Assembly (NCBI GenBank): GCA_028276365.1
Contig: JAPYWL010000009.1
Coordinates: 1 to 39,636 of the forward strand
Direction of reading: 5' to 3'
Length of the DNA stretch: 39,636 nt
Source of the DNA: Deltaproteobacteria bacterium
GTDB lineage: Bacteria; DRYD01
The position numbers were made by a program, and so were the translations under genes. A model generated the notes under the pieces. The model saw only the letters and a list, made by a program, of their open reading frames with translations. It did not search any database and was not told where the DNA came from. Positions 10,615 through 24,053 of the stretch are shown piece by piece (position 1 is the stretch's first letter; each line of letters begins with the position of its first letter).

Positions 10615-11229
10615 ATGAGTAAATTACCGGATAAAGATTATTATAAATTATTAGAGGTTTCTCCTTTAGCTAGTCAAAGTGAGATTCAACAAGCTTTTAG
10701 AAAATTGGCAAGAAAATATCATCCAGATACTACTCAGAATCCTGTTGAGAAAAAGAGATTACAAGAAATTTATCAGAAATTAGTGGATGCACATCAGTTC
10801 CTTAAGGATGAGGAAAAAAGAAAAGAATACGATAATAATGTTATTTTTAGATTTAGGAATTTAACAAAAAGTCAATTAAAATCTAAGGCTGCTAATATTG
10901 AAAAAGAGGAGCCTTGGTGGAAGAAATTGCTTTCAATAGGTAAGAAAGAAAAGAAAGAAGGGGATCCTATTAAAGAAGCTGAACAGTTGTTTTTCTTAGG
11001 GATGTCTATGGTAGGAAAGCCGGATGAGAAAATGATAAGATCTGCTATCCCTTATTTTGAAAAAGCTTATAAACTTAATCCTAATTTATTGGAAGCTTTA
11101 TTTAATACTGCTTTAGGTTATTATAAAGTAGGGGAATTTGAAAAAGCTAAACAACTACTTAAAGAATATTTATCTAAAAGACCTTCAGATCAAGCTGCTG
11201 AAATTTTTTTCAGACTTATTAATTGGTAA
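10615..11229 (+). CDS. J-domain protein with C-terminal TPR
   Basis: DYYKLLEVSPLASQSEIQQAFRKLARKYHPDTT (HPD motif), then TPR-like helices; upstream GGAAGGGG. Confidence 0.9.
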   Translation: MSKLPDKDYYKLLEVSPLASQSEIQQAFRKLARKYHPDTTQNPVEKKRLQEIYQKLVDAHQFLKDEEKRKEYDNNVIFRFRNLTKSQLKSKAANIEKEEPWWKKLLSIGKKEKKEGDPIKEAEQLFFLGMSMVGKPDEKMIRSAIPYFEKAYKLNPNLLEALFNTALGYYKVGEFEKAKQLLKEYLSKRPSDQAAEIFFRLINW

Positions 11230-11259
11230 ATTCTATAAAAAAAGTATGTAATAAATAAT

Positions 11260-12207
11260 GTGATAATAATAATAACGGGACCGACTGCTATCGGCAAAAC
11301 TAACTTATCTTTAGTGTTATTTCAAAAAATATCTAAGAAATTTGGAGATACTTTTATTTTATCAGTTGATAGTAGACAGGTATATAGGTATCTTGATATT
11401 GGTACTGATAAAGTATCAAAAGAGATTAGAAAAACTATACCTCATTATTTTATAGATTCTTTTACTTTAGATTACGAATTCTCTTTATACGATTTCCTTA
11501 ACATTACTAAAAAAATAATTGATTTTATAAAGAAAAATAATTTAAATTTGATAATGGTTGGGGGTACTATTTTATATATTTATTCTCTTGTTAATGATTT
11601 TGATTTACCTCCTACAAACTATAACATAAGAAAAAAATATGAAAACTATGATTTACCTACTTTGAAAGAAATTTTAAATAAGATAGATAAAAATATACTT
11701 TCATTTTATCCTGATTTAGATAAAAGAAGAATAATAAGATATATTGAAATCTTTGAATTAACTAATAAAAGTATATTACAAATAATTAATGAGCAAAAAA
11801 GCAAGAAATTTTCTAATTTTATTGATGCTATTTTTGTACTTAATAATGATAGAAATATAATTTATGAGAATATAAATAATAGAGTAGATAGACAGATAAA
11901 GGATGGTTTAATTGATGAGGTTAAATTTATTTTAAAAAAATATCCTAAAGACAGAAAAGCATTAAAAACTTTTGGATATATGGAAATAATAGAATATTTA
12001 GAAAATAAGGTTTCTTTAGAGCAAGCTATAGATAATATTAAAAAGAACACTCGCCATTTTGCTAAAAGACAATTAACTTTCCTTAAAAAATTAGATTCTA
12101 ATTCTAATCCTTTTAAAATTCATAAACTATATATAAAAAATTTAAATTATGATCAAATATCTGACATTATTATAAAAACAATTAATAACTATAATAACTT
12201 GACATAG
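11260..12207 (+). CDS. miaA: tRNA dimethylallyltransferase
   Basis: GPTAIGKTNLS, SVDSRQVYRYLDIGTDK, NTRHFAKRQLTF. Confidence 0.93.
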   Translation: MIIIITGPTAIGKTNLSLVLFQKISKKFGDTFILSVDSRQVYRYLDIGTDKVSKEIRKTIPHYFIDSFTLDYEFSLYDFLNITKKIIDFIKKNNLNLIMVGGTILYIYSLVNDFDLPPTNYNIRKKYENYDLPTLKEILNKIDKNILSFYPDLDKRRIIRYIEIFELTNKSILQIINEQKSKKFSNFIDAIFVLNNDRNIIYENINNRVDRQIKDGLIDEVKFILKKYPKDRKALKTFGYMEIIEYLENKVSLEQAIDNIKKNTRHFAKRQLTFLKKLDSNSNPFKIHKLYIKNLNYDQISDIIIKTINNYNNLT

Positions 12208-13827
12208 ATGAGTATTTTATTTAAGCAGATTAATTTTTATACTTCATTCCAAGTATTAATTAAAAACAAAGTAGTATTTTATCTTTTGTTTTTTGTTTTA
12301 TATTTTTTGGTTTTTTATTTTGATGAATTAAATATATCTTTTTTAGTATTTATTTTTAATAATTTGTTTTTAATATTTTTTTCTTTTATTTTTTTTTATT
12401 TTTTAATTACTTTTAAGGGGCCTAAAGGGGAAATTTTATATATTTCTTTAGGCTTAGGAGTAATTAATGGATTGTGGATTATTTTTTTATTTAAATATAT
12501 TAATTGGATTTACGCATTTTTAGGCTTTATTTTAGCTGCTTTTATTTTAAGTATCTTTTGGTATTTTAAATTTATATTTTTTTATTTGGTTTTTGCTAAA
12601 TTTAAAGGGAAATTTTTTCCTACCACTTTTACTACTAAATTTATAAATAACTTAGTTATATATTTTTTTTTAAGTATTTTTTTTTCTTTTTATTATGTTT
12701 TTATTGAATTTATTCAATATAATTTAAAGGATTTAGATATGTCATTTTGTATGACATATTTTACCCAAAGTTCAAATTATTTTTTCTTTTGGCTTTTTAA
12801 GATCAATCCTTTCTTAGTTACTTTTATTACCATTTTTATAGTTACTTTTTTAGCTTTTATTTTATATGAATTATTTATTTCTCTTGAAAGTAAAAAAACT
12901 AATTATCAATTGGATATCCAAAAAAATCAAATGAAAGAGATTTCTAAAAATTATTTTTATTTAATTGCTTTCTTGTTTAGTATTTATTTTATTGTTAATT
13001 TCTTTAGTTATATTTATTTTAAAGCTATTTCTAAAAATAAAGCATTACTTTTAGAAAATAAATTGCTAAAAGATAACGTAGAATTTATTTTAATAAGTAC
13101 TAATATTGATTCTTATTTTAATGAATTTAATAAAAGAAATTATGAAGAACTTTTTGATAAATTAAGAAAAATAAATAAGGAAATGTATAATGAAAAAAAT
13201 AAGATTAAAGTGGTTTTGATTCCAGAAGGATCTTTAATTAAAAATTATGACACTTTATTTTATTTAGAAAATTACAAAAAAACTAAATTATTTAACATAT
13301 TTAGTGAATTTGTATTTGAATATCTTGTTTTTAATACTATTGCTGTTGATACGGATTTTAATATATATAATTCCATTGTATTATATAATAAGCAAGAAGG
13401 GAAGTTTAATTTTTATCTAAAGAGATATTTGGTTCCTTTTGGGGAATATTATCCAAATTGGTTTTTAAAAATATTTGGATTTTTAGATATAGATAATTTA
13501 AAGTATAAATCATATTCTTCGGGATTTTATTTTAAAGATAATCGAAATTATTTTAAAATTAAGGATATTAGTTTTAAGGTATTGATTTGTTTTGAAAGTT
13601 TTAAATATGAAATGAAATCTGATATTGATAAAAAAATTGATTTTATATTAGTTTCTTCTAATGATATGTGGTTTAAAAATTTATTTATGGATAGCTTACA
13701 TTTAAAATCCATTAAGATTTTATCAATTTATAGTGATTTAGCTGTTATTTTTAATGCCAATGGGAATAAAAATGTAGTAATTTCTATTTCTAATTTTTCT
13801 TCATTAAGAAATATAAAGATATATTAA
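12208..13827 (+). CDS. lnt: Apolipoprotein N-acyltransferase-like protein
   Basis: Multiple N-terminal TM segments and a nitrilase-type triad region: PEGS, KRYLVPFGEYYP, LICFESF, SNDMWF. Confidence 0.8.
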   Translation: MSILFKQINFYTSFQVLIKNKVVFYLLFFVLYFLVFYFDELNISFLVFIFNNLFLIFFSFIFFYFLITFKGPKGEILYISLGLGVINGLWIIFLFKYINWIYAFLGFILAAFILSIFWYFKFIFFYLVFAKFKGKFFPTTFTTKFINNLVIYFFLSIFFSFYYVFIEFIQYNLKDLDMSFCMTYFTQSSNYFFFWLFKINPFLVTFITIFIVTFLAFILYELFISLESKKTNYQLDIQKNQMKEISKNYFYLIAFLFSIYFIVNFFSYIYFKAISKNKALLLENKLLKDNVEFILISTNIDSYFNEFNKRNYEELFDKLRKINKEMYNEKNKIKVVLIPEGSLIKNYDTLFYLENYKKTKLFNIFSEFVFEYLVFNTIAVDTDFNIYNSIVLYNKQEGKFNFYLKRYLVPFGEYYPNWFLKIFGFLDIDNLKYKSYSSGFYFKDNRNYFKIKDISFKVLICFESFKYEMKSDIDKKIDFILVSSNDMWFKNLFMDSLHLKSIKILSIYSDLAVIFNANGNKNVVISISNFSSLRNIKIY

Positions 13828-13845
13828 TTGTACTTTGTTTAATAT

Positions 13846-15918
<2,073 letters not shown>

Positions 15919-15937
15919 TTATAAAAAAAATACAAGA

Positions 15938-16384
15938 TTAGACTTTATCAGGGATCTTAAAATTAGCAAATTCTAATATATTATAATCTTTAATAAAATT
16001 AAATAAGCTTTCAAAAAATATATAAAAATTATTTGTAAAATGTTGAGTAATAAATATATACCCAATACTTTCCATTTTGAATAATAATTTTAAGTTAATT
16101 AAATTATTTATTTCTAAATTTTCTTCATTTATTATTAATTTAAAGAGGTTTCTTTGTTTGAATTCGTATTCATTTAATTTTTCATAATAAAATAATATTA
16201 ACCAAAAAGTGTTATTATTATCATATATGAAATCTTCTAATTTAAAAAGAACAAAACCTGTATTATTGATATCTTTTTTTATTTCTTTATTTAGTAAATT
16301 ACTTAAATTAGATTTTATTTTATTTAGAATTTCATTTTTAGTTTCTTTTGTAATATTATTAAAATTAATCTTAGAGTTTATCAT
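15938..16384 (-). CDS. Hypothetical protein
   Basis: 148-aa ORF between same-strand genes; no recognised motif. Confidence 0.55.
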   Translation of the reverse strand: MINSKINFNNITKETKNEILNKIKSNLSNLLNKEIKKDINNTGFVLFKLEDFIYDNNNTFWLILFYYEKLNEYEFKQRNLFKLIINEENLEINNLINLKLLFKMESIGYIFITQHFTNNFYIFFESLFNFIKDYNILEFANFKIPDKV

Positions 16385-16418
16385 TTTTTATATATTTTTT
16401 ATTTTTTAAATTTTTATC

Positions 16419-17894
16419 CTAAGTATTTAATTCGGTTTTAATTTTAAATTCATCGGGAAAGTATTTCATAGCGGTAACTAATGGTATAGGAGCGGCTTGT
16501 CCTAAGCCACATAAACTAACTTTCATAATGAACTCATTTATTTCATTTAAGTTTTCGGGTAGAGGTTTGGAATTATTTAGTAAATCACTTAGAATATTAG
16601 TTAATTTAACGGTTCCAACTCTACAAGGGATACATTGACCGCAACTTTCATCAGCAAAGAATTTCATCAAATACATTACTAATTCTACTATATTTTGGTT
16701 AAATGGTATTACATATAAAGCTCCTGAACCTACCATCGCTCCTAATTTATATACTTCATCATAATCATATAAAGTATTTATGTAATCCTTAGCTACAATT
16801 CCTCCTGAAGGACCTCCTATTAGTAAACCTTTGATTTCTCCTTTAGTTCCAAAACCAATTTTTTCTATTATTTCTGATATTTTAACTCCAAAGGGTACTT
16901 CATTAACACACGGGTTATTAATAAAACCTGTTAATGAAATCATTTTTGTACCTTTGGAATTATTTATTCCAATTGATGAATATTCTTTCCCACCATAATA
17001 GACTATATAAGGTAATGTTGCTAGAGTTTCTACATTATTTATTAAAGTAGGTTTTTTAAATAATCCTATATTAACGGGGTATGGAGGTTTATTTCTTGGG
17101 AAGGCTTTTTTACCTTCTATAACTTCTAACATAGCACTTTCTTCACCAGCTATATACGAACTTGGGGATCTCCTTATTTCTATATCAAATTCTTTACTTA
17201 TATAGCTAAAAATGCCTTTATTTCTTATTGAATTTATAGCATTAGTTAATCTTTGAATAGCTAATTTACCTTTATGATTCACAAAAATATAAGCTTTTTT
17301 AGCTTTGATTATATATGAAGCTATTAATATACCTTCTATTATACTAAATGGATTAGATTCTGCTAAAATATGGTTATTATAAGAACCTACTTCTCCTTCT
17401 TCTAAGTTAGCTACTAAGTATTTTGTATCAGATTCTGAACTTTTAACTGCTTGTATTTTTTTATAAGTAGGGAAAGCAGCGCCTCCACGTCCCCTTAATC
17501 CACTAACCTCTATTTCTTTTATTAAATCATCTTCATTAATATTTAATGATTTTTCAAAACCTTTTAAACCACCTACTTTAATATAACTATCTAAATCATC
17601 AGGATCTAATTCATCGTTATTTTTCATTAAAATCTTTCCATTTTTGTTAAAATCTAAACTCTGAATGTTATTAAGTAAATCCGGATTATTATAAATATCT
17701 TTTAAGATTTTTTTGTTAATGGGGATTAATTTGTTATTAACAAAAGCTACAGGTGCAAAACCACAATATCCTAAACATCCACATTTAGTTTCTTCAAATT
17801 CTATACCTTCTTGTTTTAATTCATTTAGAATATTTTTGATTTTATAATAACAATTAGAAGCACTACAATATTTTAGTTTTAGTTTTTTATTCAT
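16419..17894 (-). CDS. NuoF/HydB-like NADH-binding flavoprotein subunit with N-terminal 2Fe-2S thioredoxin-like domain
   Basis: GLRGRGGAAFPTYKK, NLEEGEVGSYNN, SSYIAGEESAMLEVIEGK, NNVETLATLP, ESCGQCIPCRVG...C; N-terminal CSASNC/CGCLGYC. Confidence 0.9.
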   Translation of the reverse strand: MNKKLKLKYCSASNCYYKIKNILNELKQEGIEFEETKCGCLGYCGFAPVAFVNNKLIPINKKILKDIYNNPDLLNNIQSLDFNKNGKILMKNNDELDPDDLDSYIKVGGLKGFEKSLNINEDDLIKEIEVSGLRGRGGAAFPTYKKIQAVKSSESDTKYLVANLEEGEVGSYNNHILAESNPFSIIEGILIASYIIKAKKAYIFVNHKGKLAIQRLTNAINSIRNKGIFSYISKEFDIEIRRSPSSYIAGEESAMLEVIEGKKAFPRNKPPYPVNIGLFKKPTLINNVETLATLPYIVYYGGKEYSSIGINNSKGTKMISLTGFINNPCVNEVPFGVKISEIIEKIGFGTKGEIKGLLIGGPSGGIVAKDYINTLYDYDEVYKLGAMVGSGALYVIPFNQNIVELVMYLMKFFADESCGQCIPCRVGTVKLTNILSDLLNNSKPLPENLNEINEFIMKVSLCGLGQAAPIPLVTAMKYFPDEFKIKTELNT

Positions 17895-18018
17895 TTTTAC
17901 TTTCCTCTCTTTTTGTGATTTTATAGCTTTCCAATTTTTAATAACAGATTATTATTTAAAAAACTAATTTTATTTGTTTATCTTTTTTCTTTTATCTATT
18001 CCCTTTAATCTTATTGTT

Positions 18019-18468
18019 TTATATTTTTATTTTGCTATTTATTTTTTCTATAATTACTTCTTTATTAGCGTTTAAAATTATTTCATCATTAACATAAACT
18101 ACAGGATATTGAGCACAACATTTAAAACAATAACCTGTGCTTACTAAAACATTACTATCTTCTTTATAGTATTCTTTTAATTCATCTATTAGTTCTTTAG
18201 CTCCGTTAAAATAACAACTTATTCCATTACAAATATTTATTTTAATTCCCTTAGGTTTTTCAAATTTAAATTCATTAAAAAAAGATAAATTAGAGAAAGC
18301 TTCTGAGTAAGGAATATTAAGTTTTTTACATAATTCTTGGAGTATATATTTAGGTATATAACCATATTCATTGAGTATATCAAAGCCCATTTCAATTAAA
18401 TAAGTTTTATCGTTATTATATTTTTTTATTAAAGAATCTATAAATTCTAAATCTTTTTCTTCAAGCAT
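18019..18468 (-). CDS. NuoE/HydC-like 2Fe-2S subunit
   Basis: GYIPKYILQELCKKLNIP, ICNGISCYFNGA, TGYCFKCCAQYPVVYVND (four-Cys thioredoxin-like ferredoxin). Confidence 0.9.
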   Translation of the reverse strand: MLEEKDLEFIDSLIKKYNNDKTYLIEMGFDILNEYGYIPKYILQELCKKLNIPYSEAFSNLSFFNEFKFEKPKGIKINICNGISCYFNGAKELIDELKEYYKEDSNVLVSTGYCFKCCAQYPVVYVNDEIILNANKEVIIEKINSKIKI

Positions 18469-18531
18469 TATTACCTCCTTATTTAAAAATAAATATTAAA
18501 TAAATATTTAATGAATTTTATAGAAATTTAA

Positions 18532-19831
<1,300 letters not shown>

Positions 19832-19876
19832 AATTACCTCCTTTATATTTAAATTATGTTTATTATTTTTTAAATT

Positions 19877-22825
19877 TTAAATTTTAATTGAGATATTTTG
19901 GAAATATTTTTTAGCTTCTTCTTTATCTAATTTTCCATTTTTTACTAAATAAGCTAAGCACTCATTATAATTTTGAATTTCCGCTTTAGTTTCGCCTATT
20001 TTATAAATATATTGTAAATATTCATTATAATTATTTTCTAATATTGTTTTTCTTATTTCATTATCAAAGACTACTACCTCTATTAAAGGAACAAAATTAT
20101 TTAGAGTAGAAGAGTAGATTAACTTTTGAGATAAACCTAAATTTAGGGAATTAATCAGTTTATTTTTATATTCTTCTTTATTTTTTAGTATATCTAATAG
20201 ATTTTTACTAGCTTCAAATAAAGATGGGTAATTTAATTCAAGGATAACGGTTTTTCTAATGCTAACTAAGTTTAAAACTATATTTATTAAATCATAATCT
20301 ATTAAATTAGTAGAAAGCCAAATTATATCAAAATCATCATATAAAATATTAAATAATACTTTATTTAGTAAATTTCTATCATTTTGGTATTCAAATTGTA
20401 TTATAATGCTTTCTTTATCTATAAAGTTATATTCTATTTTTTCTGAGATAACAGCTATTTTTTTAACTTGATTACTGTTAATTTGATTAATAGTAGTAGC
20501 TAAAGTATAGGATTTACCACTACCTAAGTCTCCTGTAGATATAACTAAACCTTTTATATTATTTAATAAAATACTGATATCAATAATAGGTAAAAATACT
20601 TCATTTAAAGAAGGAGCATTTAGTATTTTTCTAATGTTTAATATATACCCATCGACTGTTTTATAGGTATATAATTTATATTTTATATTGTCTTTTACAA
20701 AGAATTTTTCAAATATACCATTATTTTTAAGAATTTCTAATTCTTTAGGATTAAGTAATTCTTTAATGAAATTAAATATATCTCCATTTTTTAGTGACAC
20801 TTTTCCTAATGCAGCAAGATTATTCTTTATTTTTAAAAAAGGCCTGTTATTTGGTTTTATGAATAGGATATTAGAATTTAGATCTTCTTTATTCATAAAA
20901 TCTATAAGTTTATAGATATCATAAGGTAAATCTTGGGTAATTTCTAATTCTTCTTCTATATTTTGCTTGATAAATACTTCATTTAATTTTTCTATATTTT
21001 GATTTAAATTATTAACAATAGAGGTTAAATTATTTTGAATTTCCTCTTTTATTTTTATATTCAAGTCCTGTAGTATATTTTGTAGTTTATTTTCTATATT
21101 ACTTTGGATTAAATTTATTTTATTATTTATTTCTTCTATTTTGTTATCTTGAATAAAGTCTATTAGTTTTTGAGTATGATCTTTATGGGATTCTATTATA
21201 TTAATTAATTCTGTCTTTAAATTTAAATAATTTTCATTTAATTTAGAATCCAATTTATTGGATATTTCGAAGTTATAAAATTCTTTTATTTCATTTATTG
21301 ATTTTAATAAATTTTCATTTAAAGAAGATAATAGATTGTTATTTATTTCAATAGTTTTGTTTAGTAAGGTTTCGTTTAATTGATCTTTTAGATTTATAAA
21401 GATTTCATTTTTATTACTATCAAGAATACTATAAACTTGATCTTTAAAGGAGTTCAATGCAGCTTCGAGTTTTTGAATATAACTTGTTTGAGCTGAATCA
21501 ATTTGAGATTGGACATTCGTTACATACTCTATTATTTTGTTTTCTATTAAATGTTGAGTTTCATTTAATATATTATTTACCTCATTTTTTATATTATTTA
21601 TTTTTTCTTCTAATTCAAATATTCTTTGAGATTGAATAGCATCTATTAATGATTGTACATTGATATATTGATTATTTAGATTTTCGATTTTCTTTTCTAC
21701 TTCAATGATTTTTTGTGTTTGAGCAGCATCTATTTCAGCTTGAACATTAGAAACGTATTCTATGATTTTCTCTTCAACTAATTTAGAAAAAGATTCTTTA
21801 GAAGAATTTAGTTCGTTTAAAAGATTTTCAATTTTCTTTTCTACTTGGATTATTTTTTCAGTTTGAGCAGCATCTATTTCAGATTGAACATTAGAAACGT
21901 ATTCTATGATTTTTTCTTCAATTAATTTAGAAAGAGATTCTTTAGAAGAATTTAGTTCATTTGAAAGATTTTCAATTTTATTATTTAAATCATTTACAAT
22001 ATTATATAAGCTATTTAGATTCTCTTCTATTTCTAAAATTTTATCACTTTGAGTAAGATCTACTTTTACTTGATAATTTTGAAAATAATCTATTATCTTA
22101 TTATCTATTTTATTATCTACCAATGAATTTAGTTCATCTAGCTTACTATTTAATTTTTCAATATTATCTTTATAGGTGTTTATTATTTCAATTAAATCAT
22201 TTATTTTAATTTCATAATCATTTGTAAAATTATCTATTTTAAGGAAGATGTTATTAATTTTTGTTTCATAGTTATCTGTTAAGTTTAAGAGTTTTTCTTT
22301 TAGACTTTCTGTTAATGATTGTAAAGAATTAATTGTTTCATGAGTTATTAATTCTTTTTCTTTTAATTCATTTATAATATTAAGATATTCAGGAATTTTT
22401 TCTATATTTTCTTTTAAGCTTACTATTGGTTCAAGATAAGCCTTATAAGAATTTAACTCCTCTTTAAAAGTTTCTACTTTTGTAATTAAATTATCTAATT
22501 CAGATATTTTAGAAAACAGAATACTTAAATCTTTAGAATAATTATCTATTAAATTATAGATTTCATTTTTTTCTTTATTAAAGTTTTCTAATTTATTTTC
22601 AATTTCACTTAATTTTAGATGTAAATTTTCTGGAATATTTAAATTCATTAAGTTCTCTTTTAGGGAATTAAATATATTTTCTATTTCTTTAAGCTTAGAA
22701 TCTAAGTTATTATATTTTTCATTTAAATCATTAATAGAATTATTTATTTCATTTAAGTTTAAATTAACTTCACTACTTTCAGTTAATTGTTCTATTTTTT
22801 GAATTTTTTTCTCTTTTTTACTCAT
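19877..22825 (-). CDS. Long coiled-coil protein with C-terminal PilT-like (degenerate) ATPase domain
   Basis: ~620 aa of heptad-rich sequence, then a PilT-like domain with Walker A STGDLGSGKSYTLATTINQIN and a PilT-like C-terminus (QNYNECLAYLVKNGKLDKEEAKKYFQN). Confidence 0.75.
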   Translation of the reverse strand: MSKKEKKIQKIEQLTESSEVNLNLNEINNSINDLNEKYNNLDSKLKEIENIFNSLKENLMNLNIPENLHLKLSEIENKLENFNKEKNEIYNLIDNYSKDLSILFSKISELDNLITKVETFKEELNSYKAYLEPIVSLKENIEKIPEYLNIINELKEKELITHETINSLQSLTESLKEKLLNLTDNYETKINNIFLKIDNFTNDYEIKINDLIEIINTYKDNIEKLNSKLDELNSLVDNKIDNKIIDYFQNYQVKVDLTQSDKILEIEENLNSLYNIVNDLNNKIENLSNELNSSKESLSKLIEEKIIEYVSNVQSEIDAAQTEKIIQVEKKIENLLNELNSSKESFSKLVEEKIIEYVSNVQAEIDAAQTQKIIEVEKKIENLNNQYINVQSLIDAIQSQRIFELEEKINNIKNEVNNILNETQHLIENKIIEYVTNVQSQIDSAQTSYIQKLEAALNSFKDQVYSILDSNKNEIFINLKDQLNETLLNKTIEINNNLLSSLNENLLKSINEIKEFYNFEISNKLDSKLNENYLNLKTELINIIESHKDHTQKLIDFIQDNKIEEINNKINLIQSNIENKLQNILQDLNIKIKEEIQNNLTSIVNNLNQNIEKLNEVFIKQNIEEELEITQDLPYDIYKLIDFMNKEDLNSNILFIKPNNRPFLKIKNNLAALGKVSLKNGDIFNFIKELLNPKELEILKNNGIFEKFFVKDNIKYKLYTYKTVDGYILNIRKILNAPSLNEVFLPIIDISILLNNIKGLVISTGDLGSGKSYTLATTINQINSNQVKKIAVISEKIEYNFIDKESIIIQFEYQNDRNLLNKVLFNILYDDFDIIWLSTNLIDYDLINIVLNLVSIRKTVILELNYPSLFEASKNLLDILKNKEEYKNKLINSLNLGLSQKLIYSSTLNNFVPLIEVVVFDNEIRKTILENNYNEYLQYIYKIGETKAEIQNYNECLAYLVKNGKLDKEEAKKYFQNISIKI
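21721..22010 (-). repeat. Internal in-frame repeats of about 144 nt (48 aa) in the coiled-coil gene
   Basis: GAGCAGCATCTATTTCAG...TTGAACATTAGAAACGTATTCTATGATTTT at 21721 recurs at 21865 (144 nt apart). Protein units are EEKIIEYVSNVQ(S/A)EIDAAQT(E/Q)KII(Q/E)VEKKIENL. More diverged copies extend either side. Confidence 0.85.
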
Positions 22826-22884
22826 ACAAATTTAACTCCTTTTTTAATATTTTTTTATTATTTTATTTTATAATTTAAATTTAC

Positions 22885-23919
22885 TTAAGAATTTTTTATA
22901 TAATCAATTAAAAATTTAACGTTATCTATTAAAGTATTTGATTTTAATCCATGTCCTACATTAAAGATGTATCTTTTTTTTATATCCCCCTCTCCTTTTA
23001 TCTTTTCAAAAATATTTTTAAAACTCCTTTTCAATATGCTTCTGAAAGTATTTATATTTAAAGTTAATAAGAAAGGATCTAAATTACCTTGAATTGCTTT
23101 ATCTGTTTTATAAAAATAAAATAATAAATTCTCTTTAAAATCTACAGATAAACAATCTATATTTAAATCATCTAAAAAATCGACTATATAAATTGTATCT
23201 AAACAAAAAAATATGATAGGTATTTTACTATTTCTTTTAAATTCATTGAAAATATTTATATAGTAGTCTTTAAAATAGTAATTAAATTCAAATTTAGATA
23301 ATTCAAACAAAAAGGAATCAAATATTTGAATAGCATCAAAACCTAAATTACTTAGAAATTCTATATATTTAAGTATAGCTTTACTAAAGAATGAAATAAT
23401 ATTTTTCCAGTTTTCTGAATATATAAGTTCCTTAACTTTATTTTCTTTATTTTTCTTACTTTTTTCATAGTTTTTGAATAAATAAGAAATAGTAGTATAT
23501 AAACCTGGAGAAAATCCTATTAGTGGCTTTTTTAAATAATTTTTTATTTCAATCACAGGTTTTTTTAAAAATTCTAATTTTTCTGCTGGATTTATTAACC
23601 TAAGATTATTAATATCTTTATTTAACTTAACTATTGGACCGATATTATCTATAACATCATAACTTACCCCCTCTATTATATCATATACTAAAGAAATATC
23701 AGAAAAAATAATAGCTGCATCTAATTCAAAATACTTAAAAGGTAATATTGTTAATTCTATTATTAAATCGGGATTTTTAATTAAATCTATAAATTTATAT
23801 TTTTCCCTTAAAATCCTATATTCTGGTAAATATCTACCACTTTGCCTTAAAAACCAAATAGGAATATTATTTCCATAATTTTGTTTATTCAATGCTTTTA
23901 AAAATATATTATTATTCAT
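22885..23919 (-). CDS. hemE: Uroporphyrinogen decarboxylase
   Basis: IPIWFLRQSGRYLPEYR, AAIIFSDI, GNLDP, FNVGHGL. Confidence 0.92.
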   Translation of the reverse strand: MNNNIFLKALNKQNYGNNIPIWFLRQSGRYLPEYRILREKYKFIDLIKNPDLIIELTILPFKYFELDAAIIFSDISLVYDIIEGVSYDVIDNIGPIVKLNKDINNLRLINPAEKLEFLKKPVIEIKNYLKKPLIGFSPGLYTTISYLFKNYEKSKKNKENKVKELIYSENWKNIISFFSKAILKYIEFLSNLGFDAIQIFDSFLFELSKFEFNYYFKDYYINIFNEFKRNSKIPIIFFCLDTIYIVDFLDDLNIDCLSVDFKENLLFYFYKTDKAIQGNLDPFLLTLNINTFRSILKRSFKNIFEKIKGEGDIKKRYIFNVGHGLKSNTLIDNVKFLIDYIKNS

Positions 23920-24053
23920 AAAATTCTGTTATTCTTTGATATCCAGAAAAACTACTCTATTTCACATTAACAGTTTTTTTTTTATTATGAAGGATTTTTT
24001 ATTTTTTTTACCTAATTATTATATTGGAGTAAATATACATTAAACACTTTAGC

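Noticed and set aside
11862-12050. 62-aa minus-strand ORF inside miaA
   Set aside because: Antisense to a recognised gene; no motif or RBS support.
21721-22010. CRISPR-like array from the regular repeats
   Set aside because: The repeats are in frame within a coding sequence, and the segments between them are also homologous coding sequence rather than unique spacers.
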